A DNA stretch of 64,000 nt from Neomicrococcus lactis (GCF_014200305.1 NZ_JACHBL010000001.1:1240001-1304000); one strand, 5' to 3'; shown: positions 52,108-61,238, numbered from the stretch's first letter. Made by a program: numbers and translations. Notes: generated from the letters alone by a model not told the origin.

Positions 52108-53730
52108 CTAGTGAGAAGTTGCCTTCTCTGCACCAACACCGGTGAGTGAACGAACTTCCATTTCGGCCTGCTTCGCTGGATCTTCGCCCGTCTTGTCGAG
52201 AACAGAGACCAACCAGCCCACGAAGAATGCGAGTGGGATCGAGACGATACCTGGATTCTTGAGCGGGAAGATCGCGAAGTTCGCGCCCTGGATCATCGAC
52301 GTTGCATCGCCGGAGACCACTGGGGAAAGCACGATCAGCAAGAGTGCCGAGATCAAGCCCGTGTACATCGAGGCAACAGCACCCTTGGTGGTGAAGCCCT
52401 TCCAGAACAACGAGTAGAGGATCGTCGGAAGGTTAGCGGACGCTGCCACAGCGAAGGCAAGTGCTACCAAGAAGGCGATGTTCTGCCCCTGAGCGCCAAT
52501 GCCACCAATGATGGACAGGACACCGATAACAACCACCGTGCGGCGGGCAACCTTGACTTCAGTCTCTGGGCTGACCTTGTCCTTGGCGATCACGGACGAG
52601 TAGATGTCGTGAGCGAAGGACGCAGCTGCCGTAATGGTGAGGCCAGCAACCACCGCAAGGATCGTCGCGAAAGCCACGGCGGAGATGATACCCAAGAGGA
52701 TCGGTCCGCCAAGTTCGAAGGCCAACAATGGGGCCGCCGAGTTCACGCCGCCTGGAGCCGCCTTGATCGTGTCTGGACCAATCAAAGCGCCAGCTCCGTA
52801 GCCCAACACCAAGGTGAACAAGTAGAACGCGCCGATGAGCCAGATAGCCCAAACCACCGAACGACGAGCTTCCTTAGCGGTAGGAACCGTGTAGAAGCGC
52901 ATCAGAACGTGTGGGAGACCAGCGGTACCGAGAACAAGGGCCAAACCGAGCGAGATGAAGTCCAACTTGGTGGTGGCGTTCTTGCCGTACTGCAGACCTG
53001 GGTTGAGCAAGGCCTCGTTGCCACCGGCTGTTGCAACTGCGTCGCCAAGCAAAGCCGAGAAGTTGAAGCCGTACATGGCCAAAACCCAGACAGTCATGAC
53101 GGCAGCGCCGGCAATGAGCAAGCATGCCTTGATGATCTGAACCCACGTGGTTCCCTTCATGCCACCAACGAGCACGTAGAGAATCATGAGTGCGCCGACC
53201 ACGGTAATAACTACAGACTGGCCAGCCTTGTCATTGATGCCCAACAAGAGGGACACGAGTCCACCTGCGCCAGCCATCTGAGCGAGCAGGTAGAAGAGGC
53301 AGACAGCAAGCGTGGTGATAGCCGCTGCGATGCGGATAGGACGCTGCTTGAGACGGAAGGACAGAACGTCCGCCATCGTGAACTTGCCAGTGTTACGCAG
53401 CAACTCGGCGACGAGCAACAGGGCTACGAGCCAAGCCACCAAGAAGCCAATGGAATACAAGAATCCGTCGTAACCGTTGACGGCGATAGCGCCGACAATG
53501 CCGAGGAAGGATGCAGCCGAGAGGTAGTCGCCAGCGATCGCGGTACCGTTCTGTCCGCCAGAGAACGAACGTCCACCAGCGTAGTAATCAGCGGCGGTCT
53601 TGTTGGTGCGGCTTGCGCGAAGCACCACGAACAGCGTGACACCAACGAACAAACCAAAAATCAACATATTCAGCCAAGGTTCTCCAACCTGGGCTGGAGC
53701 GCCTGCGGCGAGAAGACGAGAAGCGTCCAT
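52108..53730 (-). CDS. Sodium:solute symporter, cation/acetate symporter (ActP-like)
   Basis: 540 residues with about 13 membrane segments of the LeuT fold. SSS family features are ADYYAGGRSFSGGQNGTAIAGDYLSAASFLG (short form: GDYLSAASFLG), LVGGMKGTTWVQIIKA, and GTAGLPHVLMRFYTVP with its conserved Arg-Phe. DUF485 partner genes next to SSS genes are typical of acetate permeases. It takes up acetate or another short monocarboxylate with Na+ or H+. It begins at the base after the DUF485 gene stop. Confidence 0.9.
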   Translation of the reverse strand: MDASRLLAAGAPAQVGEPWLNMLIFGLFVGVTLFVVLRASRTNKTAADYYAGGRSFSGGQNGTAIAGDYLSAASFLGIVGAIAVNGYDGFLYSIGFLVAWLVALLLVAELLRNTGKFTMADVLSFRLKQRPIRIAAAITTLAVCLFYLLAQMAGAGGLVSLLLGINDKAGQSVVITVVGALMILYVLVGGMKGTTWVQIIKACLLIAGAAVMTVWVLAMYGFNFSALLGDAVATAGGNEALLNPGLQYGKNATTKLDFISLGLALVLGTAGLPHVLMRFYTVPTAKEARRSVVWAIWLIGAFYLFTLVLGYGAGALIGPDTIKAAPGGVNSAAPLLAFELGGPILLGIISAVAFATILAVVAGLTITAAASFAHDIYSSVIAKDKVSPETEVKVARRTVVVIGVLSIIGGIGAQGQNIAFLVALAFAVAASANLPTILYSLFWKGFTTKGAVASMYTGLISALLLIVLSPVVSGDATSMIQGANFAIFPLKNPGIVSIPLAFFVGWLVSVLDKTGEDPAKQAEMEVRSLTGVGAEKATSH

Positions 53731-54087
53731 TTACTTTCCTTCCTCAGCCAAACGAGCTTCGAGATCGTGGCGAATCGCCGTGGCCTTAGGGTCCAACTTC
53801 TTATTCGCGAAGGACACATACATGGCGGTAATGATGAAGGTGGTGACGAATTGCAACAGCCCCAGCACGATGCCGAGATTGATGTTGCCTAGAACTTTGA
53901 TGGCCATAAACTCTGGGAAGTAGGCGGCCACAACGACGTAGGCCAGATACCACACCAAGAAGAAAACGGTCATCGGGAAAACAAAGCTGCGGTGTGTGCT
54001 CCGCAGGTCTTGAAACTCAGGGGTAGCTTGGACTTCTTGGAAGTCCACCCCCGTGGTGGCATTCACGCCGTTGTGGATCTGGGCCAT
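53731..54087 (-). CDS. DUF485 membrane protein, symporter partner (YjcH-like)
   Basis: 118 residues. DFQEVQATPEFQDLRSTHRSF is the hydrophilic N-terminus. Two membrane helices follow: FPMTVFFLVWYLAYVVVAAYF and GIVLGLLQFVTTFIITAMYVS (near 20 residues each). FANKKLDPKATAIRHDLE closes it. This is the YjcH type, always encoded just upstream of an actP gene. The start at 54087 follows AGGAGGAAAC. A CRP/GlxR-like palindrome lies 20 bp upstream. Confidence 0.9.
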   Translation of the reverse strand: MAQIHNGVNATTGVDFQEVQATPEFQDLRSTHRSFVFPMTVFFLVWYLAYVVVAAYFPEFMAIKVLGNINLGIVLGLLQFVTTFIITAMYVSFANKKLDPKATAIRHDLEARLAEEGK

Positions 54088-54106
54088 GTTTCCTCCTGAT
54101 AGGCAC

Positions 54107-54122
54107 TGTGATCCTTACCACA
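54107..54122. promoter_or_regulatory. CRP/GlxR-like site upstream of the DUF485-actP operon
   Basis: TGTGATCCTTACCACA keeps the TGTGA and CACA arms and 16-bp length of CRP-family sites, which actinobacteria use with GlxR-type proteins. A second palindrome, TGCGGCATGACGCA (54124-54137), lies next to it. Binding is inferred. Confidence 0.4.
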
Positions 54123-54255
54123 ATGCGGCATGACGCACCTCACAATGAACACTTTGGGGCTGGTTTCCGGCGAACGGATTAATGTGTGCGCTAAGTGGTC
54201 GTCAAATTCGATGAACGGCGCCGCAAAAGCGCATCGGTTCGGCTTAGGCTGAAGC

Positions 54256-55452
54256 ATGCCCGAATCCGCTTTTCAGACCATCCTGCTGCTCTCCGTAGTC
54301 ACCATCGCCGTCGCTTTGGTGTCCCTCGTGGGCTATCACGTGGTGAAGTCGCAGCGCGATTTGGGCACCGATGCTGACCGCGCCACCTTCGAAACTCTGC
54401 ACCTCGTCTCGCTCGCCGCGCCGCACTTTCGCAGCGGCCTCACGAGCGAAGGCGCCGGCCGCGCCATCAAACATTTGAAGATACTTCTGGGTGCTGACGG
54501 CGTCGCTGTGACCGATGCCGCGCAAGTACTCACGTTCGAGGGAAACTTCCCGTCCGACCTGCGCGCGGACACGAATTCCTTGCCAAACGCACTCTTCGGA
54601 ATTGCCCGCAATACGTTGGAAGGCGGCCGCACTCGCGTTGCACGCAATGATCATTACGACGCCGTCTGCGCACCTATCCAGGTCCAGGATCGGCTCGTGG
54701 GGACGATCGTTGCGATAGCGCACCGGGCGGACCCCGGCTTAGTTCGAGCGGTGACGGAAACAGCCGCGTGGGTGGCTTCGCAAGTCGCGGTGGCCGAACT
54801 CAACGAGTCCCGCGCGAAGCTCACAGAAGCCGAACTCAAAGCACTGCGAGCCCAGATCAGCCCGCACTTCATCTATAACTCGCTCAACGCCATCGCGTCC
54901 TTCATCACCACGGATCCGGACCGCGCTCGAGACCTCGTAGTGGAGTTCGCTGATTTCACGCGGTATTCTTTCCGCCGTCACGGAGACTTCACCACGTTCA
55001 AAGAAGAACTCGAATCCATTCACCGCTACCTGCTTTTGGAACAAGCGCGATTTGGCGATCGCATCAAGGTCAAGCTCTCGATCGCCCCTGAAGTCCTACC
55101 GATCGTGATCCCGTTTTTGAGCATCCAGCCGCTCGTGGAAAACGCCGTCCGTCACGGACTGGAGAAGAAGCCAGAGGGTGGCGTGGTCACCATTACCGCC
55201 CATGACGTGGGTGAATTCGCCGAAATCTCCATCGAAGACGACGGCGTGGGAATCGACCCTGCGGTCCTTCGCGCGACGCTCGCCGGCACCACTGAAGGCG
55301 TCCACGTGGGACTGCGCAACGTCGACGTGCGGCTGCGCCAAATCTATGGGCCCAAGCACGGACTCGTGGTGGAGACTGCTCCCGGACACGGGACTCTTAT
55401 CAACATGCGCATCCCGAAGTTCCATCCTGAAGCTACTCCGGCGCTACCCTAA
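54256..55452 (+). CDS. LytS/YpdA-type sensor histidine kinase
   Basis: 398 residues. One N-terminal membrane helix (ILLLSVVTIAVALVSLVGYH) is followed by a GAF-like domain (about 45-170). The LytS-type kinase motif ALRAQISPHFIYNSLNAIAS has the phospho-His at about 204. FLSIQPLVENAVRHGLEKK is the N-box and DDGVGI the G1 box of the ATPase part. It lacks the classical HisKA domain, as usual for this family. It is followed by its LytTR regulator at 5 nt and lies between two symporter operons, so it may sense the nutrient that they import. Confidence 0.9.
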   Translation: MPESAFQTILLLSVVTIAVALVSLVGYHVVKSQRDLGTDADRATFETLHLVSLAAPHFRSGLTSEGAGRAIKHLKILLGADGVAVTDAAQVLTFEGNFPSDLRADTNSLPNALFGIARNTLEGGRTRVARNDHYDAVCAPIQVQDRLVGTIVAIAHRADPGLVRAVTETAAWVASQVAVAELNESRAKLTEAELKALRAQISPHFIYNSLNAIASFITTDPDRARDLVVEFADFTRYSFRRHGDFTTFKEELESIHRYLLLEQARFGDRIKVKLSIAPEVLPIVIPFLSIQPLVENAVRHGLEKKPEGGVVTITAHDVGEFAEISIEDDGVGIDPAVLRATLAGTTEGVHVGLRNVDVRLRQIYGPKHGLVVETAPGHGTLINMRIPKFHPEATPALP

Positions 55453-55457
55453 TATTT

Positions 55458-56177
55458 ATGATCAATGTGATCGTCGCTGATGACGAGATTCCTGCCGTTG
55501 AAGAGATCAGCTATCTCTTGGCCCAGGACTCACGGATCGGAGAAATCCACCGTGCCACCAGTGGTGCCGCCGCGCTCAAAGCGCTCGAAGAATTTCAAGT
55601 GGACGCGATGTTCTTGGACATCCATATGCCCGCACTTTCCGGTCTCGACATCGCCCGCGTCATTTCACGTTTCTCCAATCCACCGGTCATCGTTTTTGTC
55701 ACCGCTGATGAGGCCCAAGCGCTTGAAGCGTTTGAGCTCGCCGCCGTGGATTACATTCTGAAGCCGGTCCGCCGCGAACGCCTGTATGAGTCCGTGCGGC
55801 GCATCTCGGAAATCGTTGCCGATAGCGCACCCACCAAGTCGGACATGGTCACGGTGGATCAAGGCGGCATGACCAAGATGATCCCCCGCTCCGAAATCCG
55901 CTTTGTCCAGGCTCAAGGCGACTACGTCCAACTGCACACGAAGGACGCGAAGTACTTAGTGCGCGTGACACTCAACGATCTCGAAGAACAGTGGGCGTCC
56001 CGCGGATTCTTGCGCATTCACCGTTCGTTCCTGGTCTCGATCGACCACGTTGACCACATCCGCATCCGCGACGGCAAGGCAACAGTCGCGATCAACGGCG
56101 CTGAATTTCCCGTGAGCCGCCGCTCCTTGCCGAGCGTGCGCGAACGTCTCGAAGCCACGCGCGTGAGGCCTTCATGA
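55458..56177 (+). CDS. LytTR-domain response regulator
   Basis: 239 residues. The receiver domain has acidic pocket ADDE near the N-terminus, phospho-acceptor Asp54 in MFLDIHMP, and the Lys in YILKPVRRERLYE. The C-terminal LytTR DNA-binding domain has IRFVQAQGDYVQLHT, GFLRIHRSFLVSIDHVDHIR and NGAEFPVSRRSLPSVRE. It ends 4 nt into the next gene (ATGA), so it is in one operon with a DUF485-like protein and a symporter. It likely binds direct repeats upstream of its targets. Confidence 0.93.
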   Translation: MINVIVADDEIPAVEEISYLLAQDSRIGEIHRATSGAAALKALEEFQVDAMFLDIHMPALSGLDIARVISRFSNPPVIVFVTADEAQALEAFELAAVDYILKPVRRERLYESVRRISEIVADSAPTKSDMVTVDQGGMTKMIPRSEIRFVQAQGDYVQLHTKDAKYLVRVTLNDLEEQWASRGFLRIHRSFLVSIDHVDHIRIRDGKATVAINGAEFPVSRRSLPSVRERLEATRVRPS

Positions 56178-56596
56178 CCGCCCCCTCTCCCGAGCATGCC
56201 CCGCAGACTGAAGCTGCGTCGTCGTACCGTGTGCGCGTAGTGGCCCCGCCGGACTACTTCCCCGCCGCCCCCGCGAAATCCGCCAGAGTAGCCGCGGACT
56301 ATTACTTTGTGCAATCGCTGGTCCGCGCGCAATTGCGACTCTCGATCATGGTGGCAGTGGGGTTCATTGTGCTGCTGGTGGGGATCGCGCTGATTGTGGC
56401 TTTTTGGCCGGAAATTCGCGAGTTGCGGCTGTTCCATATTCCACTCGCATGGGTGGTGCTGGGCGTCGGCGTGTACCCAATTTTGATGCTAGCCGCGGTG
56501 CTCTTCACGCGCGGGGCGAGCAAGAATGAGCGCTTGTACAGCGACCTCGTCAAAGACATCGCGAAGGACGATCCCCAGAATCCGGTGCCGCGGTGA
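56174..56596 (+). CDS. Two-helix membrane protein, DUF485-like partner of the second symporter
   Basis: 140 residues. A hydrophilic N-terminus of about 60 residues is followed by helices IMVAVGFIVLLVGIALIVAF and IPLAWVVLGVGVYPILMLAAV (approximate), then a charged C-terminus (NERLYSDLVKDIAKDD). It overlaps the genes on both sides by 4 nt. Its size, topology and position before a symporter gene correspond to the YjcH-like DUF485 proteins, though sequence similarity to the copy at 53731 is low. Confidence 0.75.
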   Translation: MTAPSPEHAPQTEAASSYRVRVVAPPDYFPAAPAKSARVAADYYFVQSLVRAQLRLSIMVAVGFIVLLVGIALIVAFWPEIRELRLFHIPLAWVVLGVGVYPILMLAAVLFTRGASKNERLYSDLVKDIAKDDPQNPVPR

Positions 56597-58071
56597 CGCC
56601 GCAAGGTTCGCTCATCGCCATCTTGGTGGTGTGCGCGTCCACGGTCATCATCGCGGTCTACGGACTGCGATTCTCGCGCACTACCAGCGACTTCTATGTG
56701 GCCTCTCGCACCGTCAAACCCTGGTGGAACGCTAGCTCGATCGGCGGCGAATACCTCTCCGCGGCGAGCTTCCTCGGCGTCGCTGGCCTCATCATGCTTA
56801 CCGGCCAAGACGCGCTCTGGTTCCCAATCGGTTATACGGCCGGCTACCTCATGTTGCTACTTTTCGTGGCCGCTCCCCTGCGCCGCTCCGGCGCCTACAC
56901 GCTCCCGGATTTCGCGCAGATTCGCTTCCACTCCATGGCCATGCGCACCATGATGAGCGTCTTCGTGGTGCTCGTGGGCTGGCTCTACATCATTCCGCAA
57001 TTGCACGGTGCGGCGCTCACGTTCCGTGTGGCTACCGGCTTGCCTGGGTGGGCAGGAACCCTCTTGGTCTCTGTGGTGGTGTGCGTGACGGTGCTCGCGG
57101 GCGGCATGCGTTCCATTACTTTCGTCCAGGCGTTCCAGTATTGGCTCAAACTCTGCGCGCTCGCCATTCCCACGTTCGTCATTTTGGCGTCCCTCGGTGC
57201 AAGCCAGAAGCTCGAAACCGTGCTTCGCGACGGCTTCGGACCGAACGCCAGCAACGAAGACATGGGCATCTTCCGTACCATCTCGCTCATCATCGCGCTG
57301 TTGCTGGGAACTTTGGGTCTCCCCCACGTCCTCGTGCGCTTTTATACCAACCCAGATGGCCCTTCGGCACGCCGCACCACCTTGATTGTGCTGGGCCTCG
57401 TGTCCTTCTTCTACCTCTTTCCAGTCACGCTGGGGACCTTGGGCCGCGGGCTACTTCCGGGGCTTTCCGCGGACGACGCCGATGCTACCGTCCTGCTTTT
57501 ACCGTCCGCTTTGTTCGGTGGCCCGGTAGCGAACGTGCTGTCCGCGATAGTGCTGGGCGGCGCTTTTGCGGCGTTCTTGTCCACCAGCTCCGGGCTGGTG
57601 GTGTCCCTCGCCGGCGTACTGAGCCAGGGGTTGTTCAAGGGAACCGTCAATGGTTTTCGGATGGGTGCGTTGATCGCCGTCGTGGTTCCTACTGGTCTGG
57701 CCCTGCTGGCCGAAACGGCTGGGCTTGCTGGCGCGGTGGGTGCAGTTTTCGCGTTTACGGCATCGACGATCGCGCCCGTTTTGGTGTTGGGCATTTGGTG
57801 GCGCGGGCTCACAAGTTTGGCCGCGATGTGCGCCATGGTCACCGGCGCGGTCACGTGTTTGGTGCCGTTGGGGCTCTCTGTGCTGGATCTCGGGTGGGAT
57901 CCCCGCGTAGTGGACACCCTGACGCAGCCAGCAATTTGGTCCGTTCCAGCCGCATTCGCGGCGGCTGTACTGGTCTCGAAGTTCGGTGGCGGGAAGAAGC
58001 TTGCACCGGAAACAGTCGACGCCGTGATGCGCCGACTACACGTCCCGGAGGATTCGAACGTTCGCGGCTAG
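56593..58071 (+). CDS. Sodium:solute symporter, second copy
   Basis: 492 residues of the SSS family from GTG 56593 (ATGA-type overlap with the previous gene). SDFYVASRTVKPWWNASSIG, GEYLSAASFLGVAGL, GGMRSITFVQAFQYWLKLCA and GTLGLPHVLVRFYTNPD are the same landmarks as in the ActP-like protein, but the sequence differs throughout. It is the last gene of the LytS-LytTR operon. Its substrate may differ from that of the first symporter. Its stop shares CTAG with the convergent DivIVA-type gene. Confidence 0.88.
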   Translation: MTPQGSLIAILVVCASTVIIAVYGLRFSRTTSDFYVASRTVKPWWNASSIGGEYLSAASFLGVAGLIMLTGQDALWFPIGYTAGYLMLLLFVAAPLRRSGAYTLPDFAQIRFHSMAMRTMMSVFVVLVGWLYIIPQLHGAALTFRVATGLPGWAGTLLVSVVVCVTVLAGGMRSITFVQAFQYWLKLCALAIPTFVILASLGASQKLETVLRDGFGPNASNEDMGIFRTISLIIALLLGTLGLPHVLVRFYTNPDGPSARRTTLIVLGLVSFFYLFPVTLGTLGRGLLPGLSADDADATVLLLPSALFGGPVANVLSAIVLGGAFAAFLSTSSGLVVSLAGVLSQGLFKGTVNGFRMGALIAVVVPTGLALLAETAGLAGAVGAVFAFTASTIAPVLVLGIWWRGLTSLAAMCAMVTGAVTCLVPLGLSVLDLGWDPRVVDTLTQPAIWSVPAAFAAAVLVSKFGGGKKLAPETVDAVMRRLHVPEDSNVRG

Positions 58072-58712
58072 AGCTGGCCGTCGATTTCTTGGATCACGCG
58101 CTCGAGGAATGCATCCACTTGGGCTTCCTCGTAGCCTTCATCTCCGCGAGTGACACGGAAGGTGACATCGCGCAGCGCTTGCGTATCTAGGGCGCGCGGA
58201 TTAAGGACGAGGCGATCGCAAAGGGCGTCGACGTCGTCGCGGTTGTAGGACATCGCTCCCGGATTGCTTGGAGCACGGAAACGCTCGCCACGTGGGCGAT
58301 CAAGACGGCCACGAACCAGGTCGCTAAAGTCCAGGGGTTCTCCATCGTCCGGGAGTTCGGTGACGGCGGGAGGTGCGGCAGCGACGTCGTCGTCATCCAT
58401 CCGCGCCGCAGCGGTCTGGCTGGGAGGCACTGTGGCGACCGCGACGGTGCTTTCCTCGCGGCCCGCGAACGCCTGCTCGAGGCGATCGAGCGCCTCGTCA
58501 ACTTCAGCGGCGTCGTAGCCGCCCTTGGCAGGTTCGAAGGTGGCCGAACGAATATCCTCAGCGGTCATCGCCTCAGGACCGGTCTCGTTCGAGGCGAAGC
58601 TCTTGCGTGCGCGAGCAATGAAAGCGTCCACTTCTTGAGGCGCGTAGCCATAATCATCGGCGCTCACGCGTGGGAAGGAGGCGCCGTTGGTGGCGGAATT
58701 TTCAGTGCTCAC
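58068..58712 (-). CDS. DivIVA-domain (DivI1A) protein with four repeat motifs
   Basis: 214 residues from GTG 58712 (VSTENSATNG). Four similar helical units are visible: YAPQEVDAFIARAR (about 23-36), YDAAEVDEALDRLE (66-79), YNRDDVDALCDRL (156-168) and YEEAQVDAFLERV (194-206). The pattern F-x(n)-GY-x(4)-VD-x-x-[LFC] is that of DivIVA/DivI1A domains in actinobacteria. A Pro/Ala/Asp-rich linker separates pairs. It lies 45 nt downstream of cdsA. A role at the pole or septum is inferred from the family only. Confidence 0.75.
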   Translation of the reverse strand: MSTENSATNGASFPRVSADDYGYAPQEVDAFIARARKSFASNETGPEAMTAEDIRSATFEPAKGGYDAAEVDEALDRLEQAFAGREESTVAVATVPPSQTAAARMDDDDVAAAPPAVTELPDDGEPLDFSDLVRGRLDRPRGERFRAPSNPGAMSYNRDDVDALCDRLVLNPRALDTQALRDVTFRVTRGDEGYEEAQVDAFLERVIQEIDGQL

Positions 58713-58757
58713 AAGCTCAACTCTCTCGAAAAAAGTGATCGCAGGCAATACAAAAAA

Positions 58758-59675
58758 CTAAACGGAACCCGGCATGGTCAGCAGCGCCAGAACGTAGGCG
58801 ACAGGCGAAGCGAACACGATGGAGTCCAGCCGGTCCATCACGCCGCCGTGTCCCGGGAGGATGTTACTCATGTCCTTGATACCAAGCTCGCGCTTGACGA
58901 GGGACTCAGCCAGGTCACCGGTGGTCGCGGCGGCAACTGTCGCGACGGCCAAAAGTAGGCCAGTCCACCACGGCGTATTGAGCAAGAAGAGGCTCGCTGC
59001 AATGCCGACGATGATGGCGCCGCCCACGCTTCCAGCGAACCCTTCCCAAGACTTCTTAGGACTGATCTTTGGCGCCATCGGGTGCTTGCCGAACATGGCG
59101 CCCACCAGGTAGCCGAAGGTGTCATTGGAGACCACCAGCAAGAGCAAAGTGGCGACCTTGAGGTGACCGTCCTGCTCGTTGAACAAGAGCACGGCGAAGC
59201 TGATCATCAGCGGCACCCACAGGGCCGTGAACGTGCCCGCCATCAAGGACCGCAGCAAGTGCGCCGGTCTGGACATGACATTCCAGAACAACAGCACGGT
59301 GATGGACGTGATGGTGGCGAAACCCAGGCCTTCCGGACCCGCTAGCGCAGCCGAAACCGGCAAGGCGGCAGCCGCTAGCACCAGCGGAATCATGGGGACG
59401 TGCGTGTTAGAAAGCTGGAAAGCCCGGGAGACTTCCCAACAACCCACCACGGCAAACATGGTCACCACCACAATGAACGCGATGGGGAACCAAAACAGGC
59501 CCACCAGCACCACGCCGAGAAGAAGTATGCCAACAAGAATCGCGGCGGGAAGATCTCGGCCGGCCTTCGACGCTCGCCCGCGTTCGGCGCGAGCGTCGCG
59601 AAGAGCCTCGTACTCATGGACAAGGTCCATGGGTCCAGTGGGATGGTGCTGTGGGCGCTGTTGTGGATCGGTCAT
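58758..59675 (-). CDS. cdsA: Phosphatidate cytidylyltransferase (CDP-diglyceride synthase)
   Basis: Makes CDP-diacylglycerol from phosphatidate and CTP for phospholipid synthesis at the membrane. 305 residues: a hydrophilic N-terminus of about 42 residues, then about eight helices. The family signature is KKSWEGFAGSVGGAI and, near the end, IKDMSNILPGHGGVMDRLD, which includes the CTP-binding Asp residues. It follows frr by 2 nt. pyrH-frr-cdsA is a conserved actinobacterial cluster. Confidence 0.95.
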   Translation of the reverse strand: MTDPQQRPQHHPTGPMDLVHEYEALRDARAERGRASKAGRDLPAAILVGILLLGVVLVGLFWFPIAFIVVVTMFAVVGCWEVSRAFQLSNTHVPMIPLVLAAAALPVSAALAGPEGLGFATITSITVLLFWNVMSRPAHLLRSLMAGTFTALWVPLMISFAVLLFNEQDGHLKVATLLLLVVSNDTFGYLVGAMFGKHPMAPKISPKKSWEGFAGSVGGAIIVGIAASLFLLNTPWWTGLLLAVATVAAATTGDLAESLVKRELGIKDMSNILPGHGGVMDRLDSIVFASPVAYVLALLTMPGSV

Positions 59676-59677
59676 GC

Positions 59678-60235
59678 TTAGACCTCGAGAAGCTCGGCTT
59701 CCTTCTTCTTCAACATCTCATCGATCTGGTCGACGTGCTTCTTGGTCAAGGCATCCAAGTCCTTTTCGCCACGAGCGCCATCGTCTTCACCGATTTCGCC
59801 GTCCTTGACGAGCTTGTCGATGCCTTCCTTGGCCTTCCGGCGGTGGTTACGGATGGCAACCTTTGCGTCTTCACCCTTGCCCTTGACGAGCTTCACGTAT
59901 TCCTTGCGGCGCTCCTGGGTGAGCTCCGGCATGACAACGCGGATGGTCTTGCCATCGTTGGATGGGTTGGCGCCGATTTCCGAGTCACCAAGGGCCTTTT
60001 CGATTTCACGCAATGCCGTGACGTCGTAAGGGGTGATCAGAATGGTGCGTGCATCCGGCGTTGCGAAAGACGCGAGCTGCTGCAATGGCGTTGGCGAACC
60101 GTAGTAGTCCACCATGACCTTTGCGTACAGGTTAGGGTTGGCGCGACCAGTACGTACAGAGGCGAAATCTTCGCGAGCCGCCTCCAGGGTGCGTTCCATC
60201 TTGTCAGCGGCTTCGCTGAGAGTCTCCTCGATCAC
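59678..60235 (-). CDS. frr: Ribosome recycling factor
   Basis: 185 residues of normal length. The three-helix bundle and small domain are plain from KMERTLEAAREDFASVRTGR, ANPNLYAKVMVDYYGSPTPL, LVKKL-like RKEYVKLVKGKGEDAKVAIR and HRRKAKEGIDKLVKDGEIGE (each part of one run). It splits post-termination ribosomes together with EF-G. The start is GTG with GGAGAAATC upstream. The order pyrH-frr-cdsA is conserved. Confidence 0.97.
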   Translation of the reverse strand: MIEETLSEAADKMERTLEAAREDFASVRTGRANPNLYAKVMVDYYGSPTPLQQLASFATPDARTILITPYDVTALREIEKALGDSEIGANPSNDGKTIRVVMPELTQERRKEYVKLVKGKGEDAKVAIRNHRRKAKEGIDKLVKDGEIGEDDGARGEKDLDALTKKHVDQIDEMLKKKEAELLEV

Positions 60236-60295
60236 GATTTCTCCTTTTGCCCGTTTCTTGGGCGCTACTTCAACTTAAAAGATTCTTACTTCATC

Positions 60296-61066
60296 CTAGA
60301 CGGTGACGCGCGTTCCCATACGCTCGCCCTTGATGGCGCGGGTGACGTTGCCCTCACCCTCCATGCCGAAGACCATCATTTCCAGCTTGTTGTCTTTGCA
60401 CATGGTCATGGCGGTCTGGTCCATCACGCGGAGGTTGCGCTGCAGAGCCTCGTCATAGGTGAGGTTCTCGATGAGCTCGGCATCCGGGTTGGTCTTCGGA
60501 TCCGCCGTGTAGACGCCGTCTACACCACTCTTGGCCATGAGCACTACGTCAGCGCCGACCTCAAGGGCGCGCTGGGCAGCAACGGTATCGGTGGAGAAGT
60601 ATGGCAAGCCTGCGCCAGCACCGAAGATAACCACGCGGTCCTTTTCCATGTGACGGATAGCGCGGCGTGGGATGTAGGCCTCAGCAACCTGAGCCATGGA
60701 AATGGCGGACTGCACGCGGGTGTCCACGCCGGCCTGCTCCAAGAAGTCCTGAAGGGCCAAGCAGTTCATGACGGTGCCGAGCATGCCCATGTAGTCAGCG
60801 CGGCTGCGGTCCATGCCGGCCTGGCTGAGTTCGGCGCCACGGAAGAAGTTGCCGCCGCCAACGACGATTGCTACTTCAACTTCACCGACGGTTGCGGCAA
60901 TCTGTTCAGCGATGTTGCGAACCGTCGCGGTGTCGAGGCCCACCTTGCCGCCGCCGAAGACTTCACCGGAGAGCTTGAGCAGTACGCGACGACGCTTTCC
61001 CCCAGCCTCGCTGTTCTGCGCGAGATCTTCAGTGTTTTCAGTGGTATTCGTAGCTGCCGTGCTCAT
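60296..61066 (-). CDS. pyrH: UMP kinase
   Basis: 256 residues from ATG 61066, behind GGGAGGAATCTA; the frame extends 27 codons further but without a good start. Amino-acid-kinase fold: [52 protein letters not shown] and [20 protein letters not shown] (partial). It phosphorylates UMP to UDP. The N-terminal 22 residues are acidic and poorly conserved. Confidence 0.97.
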   Translation of the reverse strand: MSTAATNTTENTEDLAQNSEAGGKRRRVLLKLSGEVFGGGKVGLDTATVRNIAEQIAATVGEVEVAIVVGGGNFFRGAELSQAGMDRSRADYMGMLGTVMNCLALQDFLEQAGVDTRVQSAISMAQVAEAYIPRRAIRHMEKDRVVIFGAGAGLPYFSTDTVAAQRALEVGADVVLMAKSGVDGVYTADPKTNPDAELIENLTYDEALQRNLRVMDQTAMTMCKDNKLEMMVFGMEGEGNVTRAIKGERMGTRVTV

Positions 61067-61119
61067 TAGATTCCTCCCGTGCCGCGTAATTGCGGCCAAA
61101 CATGCTGATAGTGCGCAGA

Positions 61120-61151
61120 GAAAAGGGGCGGTCACTTTCGTGACCACCCCT
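61120..61151 (-). terminator. Intrinsic terminator after tsf
   Basis: AGGGGCGGTCAC (61124-61135) pairs with GTGACCACCCCT (61140-61151) with a 4-nt loop and one mismatch. On the minus strand TTTTCTC follows. It lies between tsf and pyrH and separates the rpsB-tsf unit from pyrH-frr-cdsA. Confidence 0.8.
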
Positions 61152-61238
61152 AACTCTTACATATTTTTATTCGTGACGATGCTGTTGAACCAAAGTGATT
61201 CGTCAGTGTCTCCGAACGTGTGTGGCGTTGCTAGATAA

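Noticed and set aside
59651-61069. A 472-codon frame opposite frr and pyrH
   Set aside because: It spans two well-known genes and the spacer between them in antisense; not plausible as a gene.
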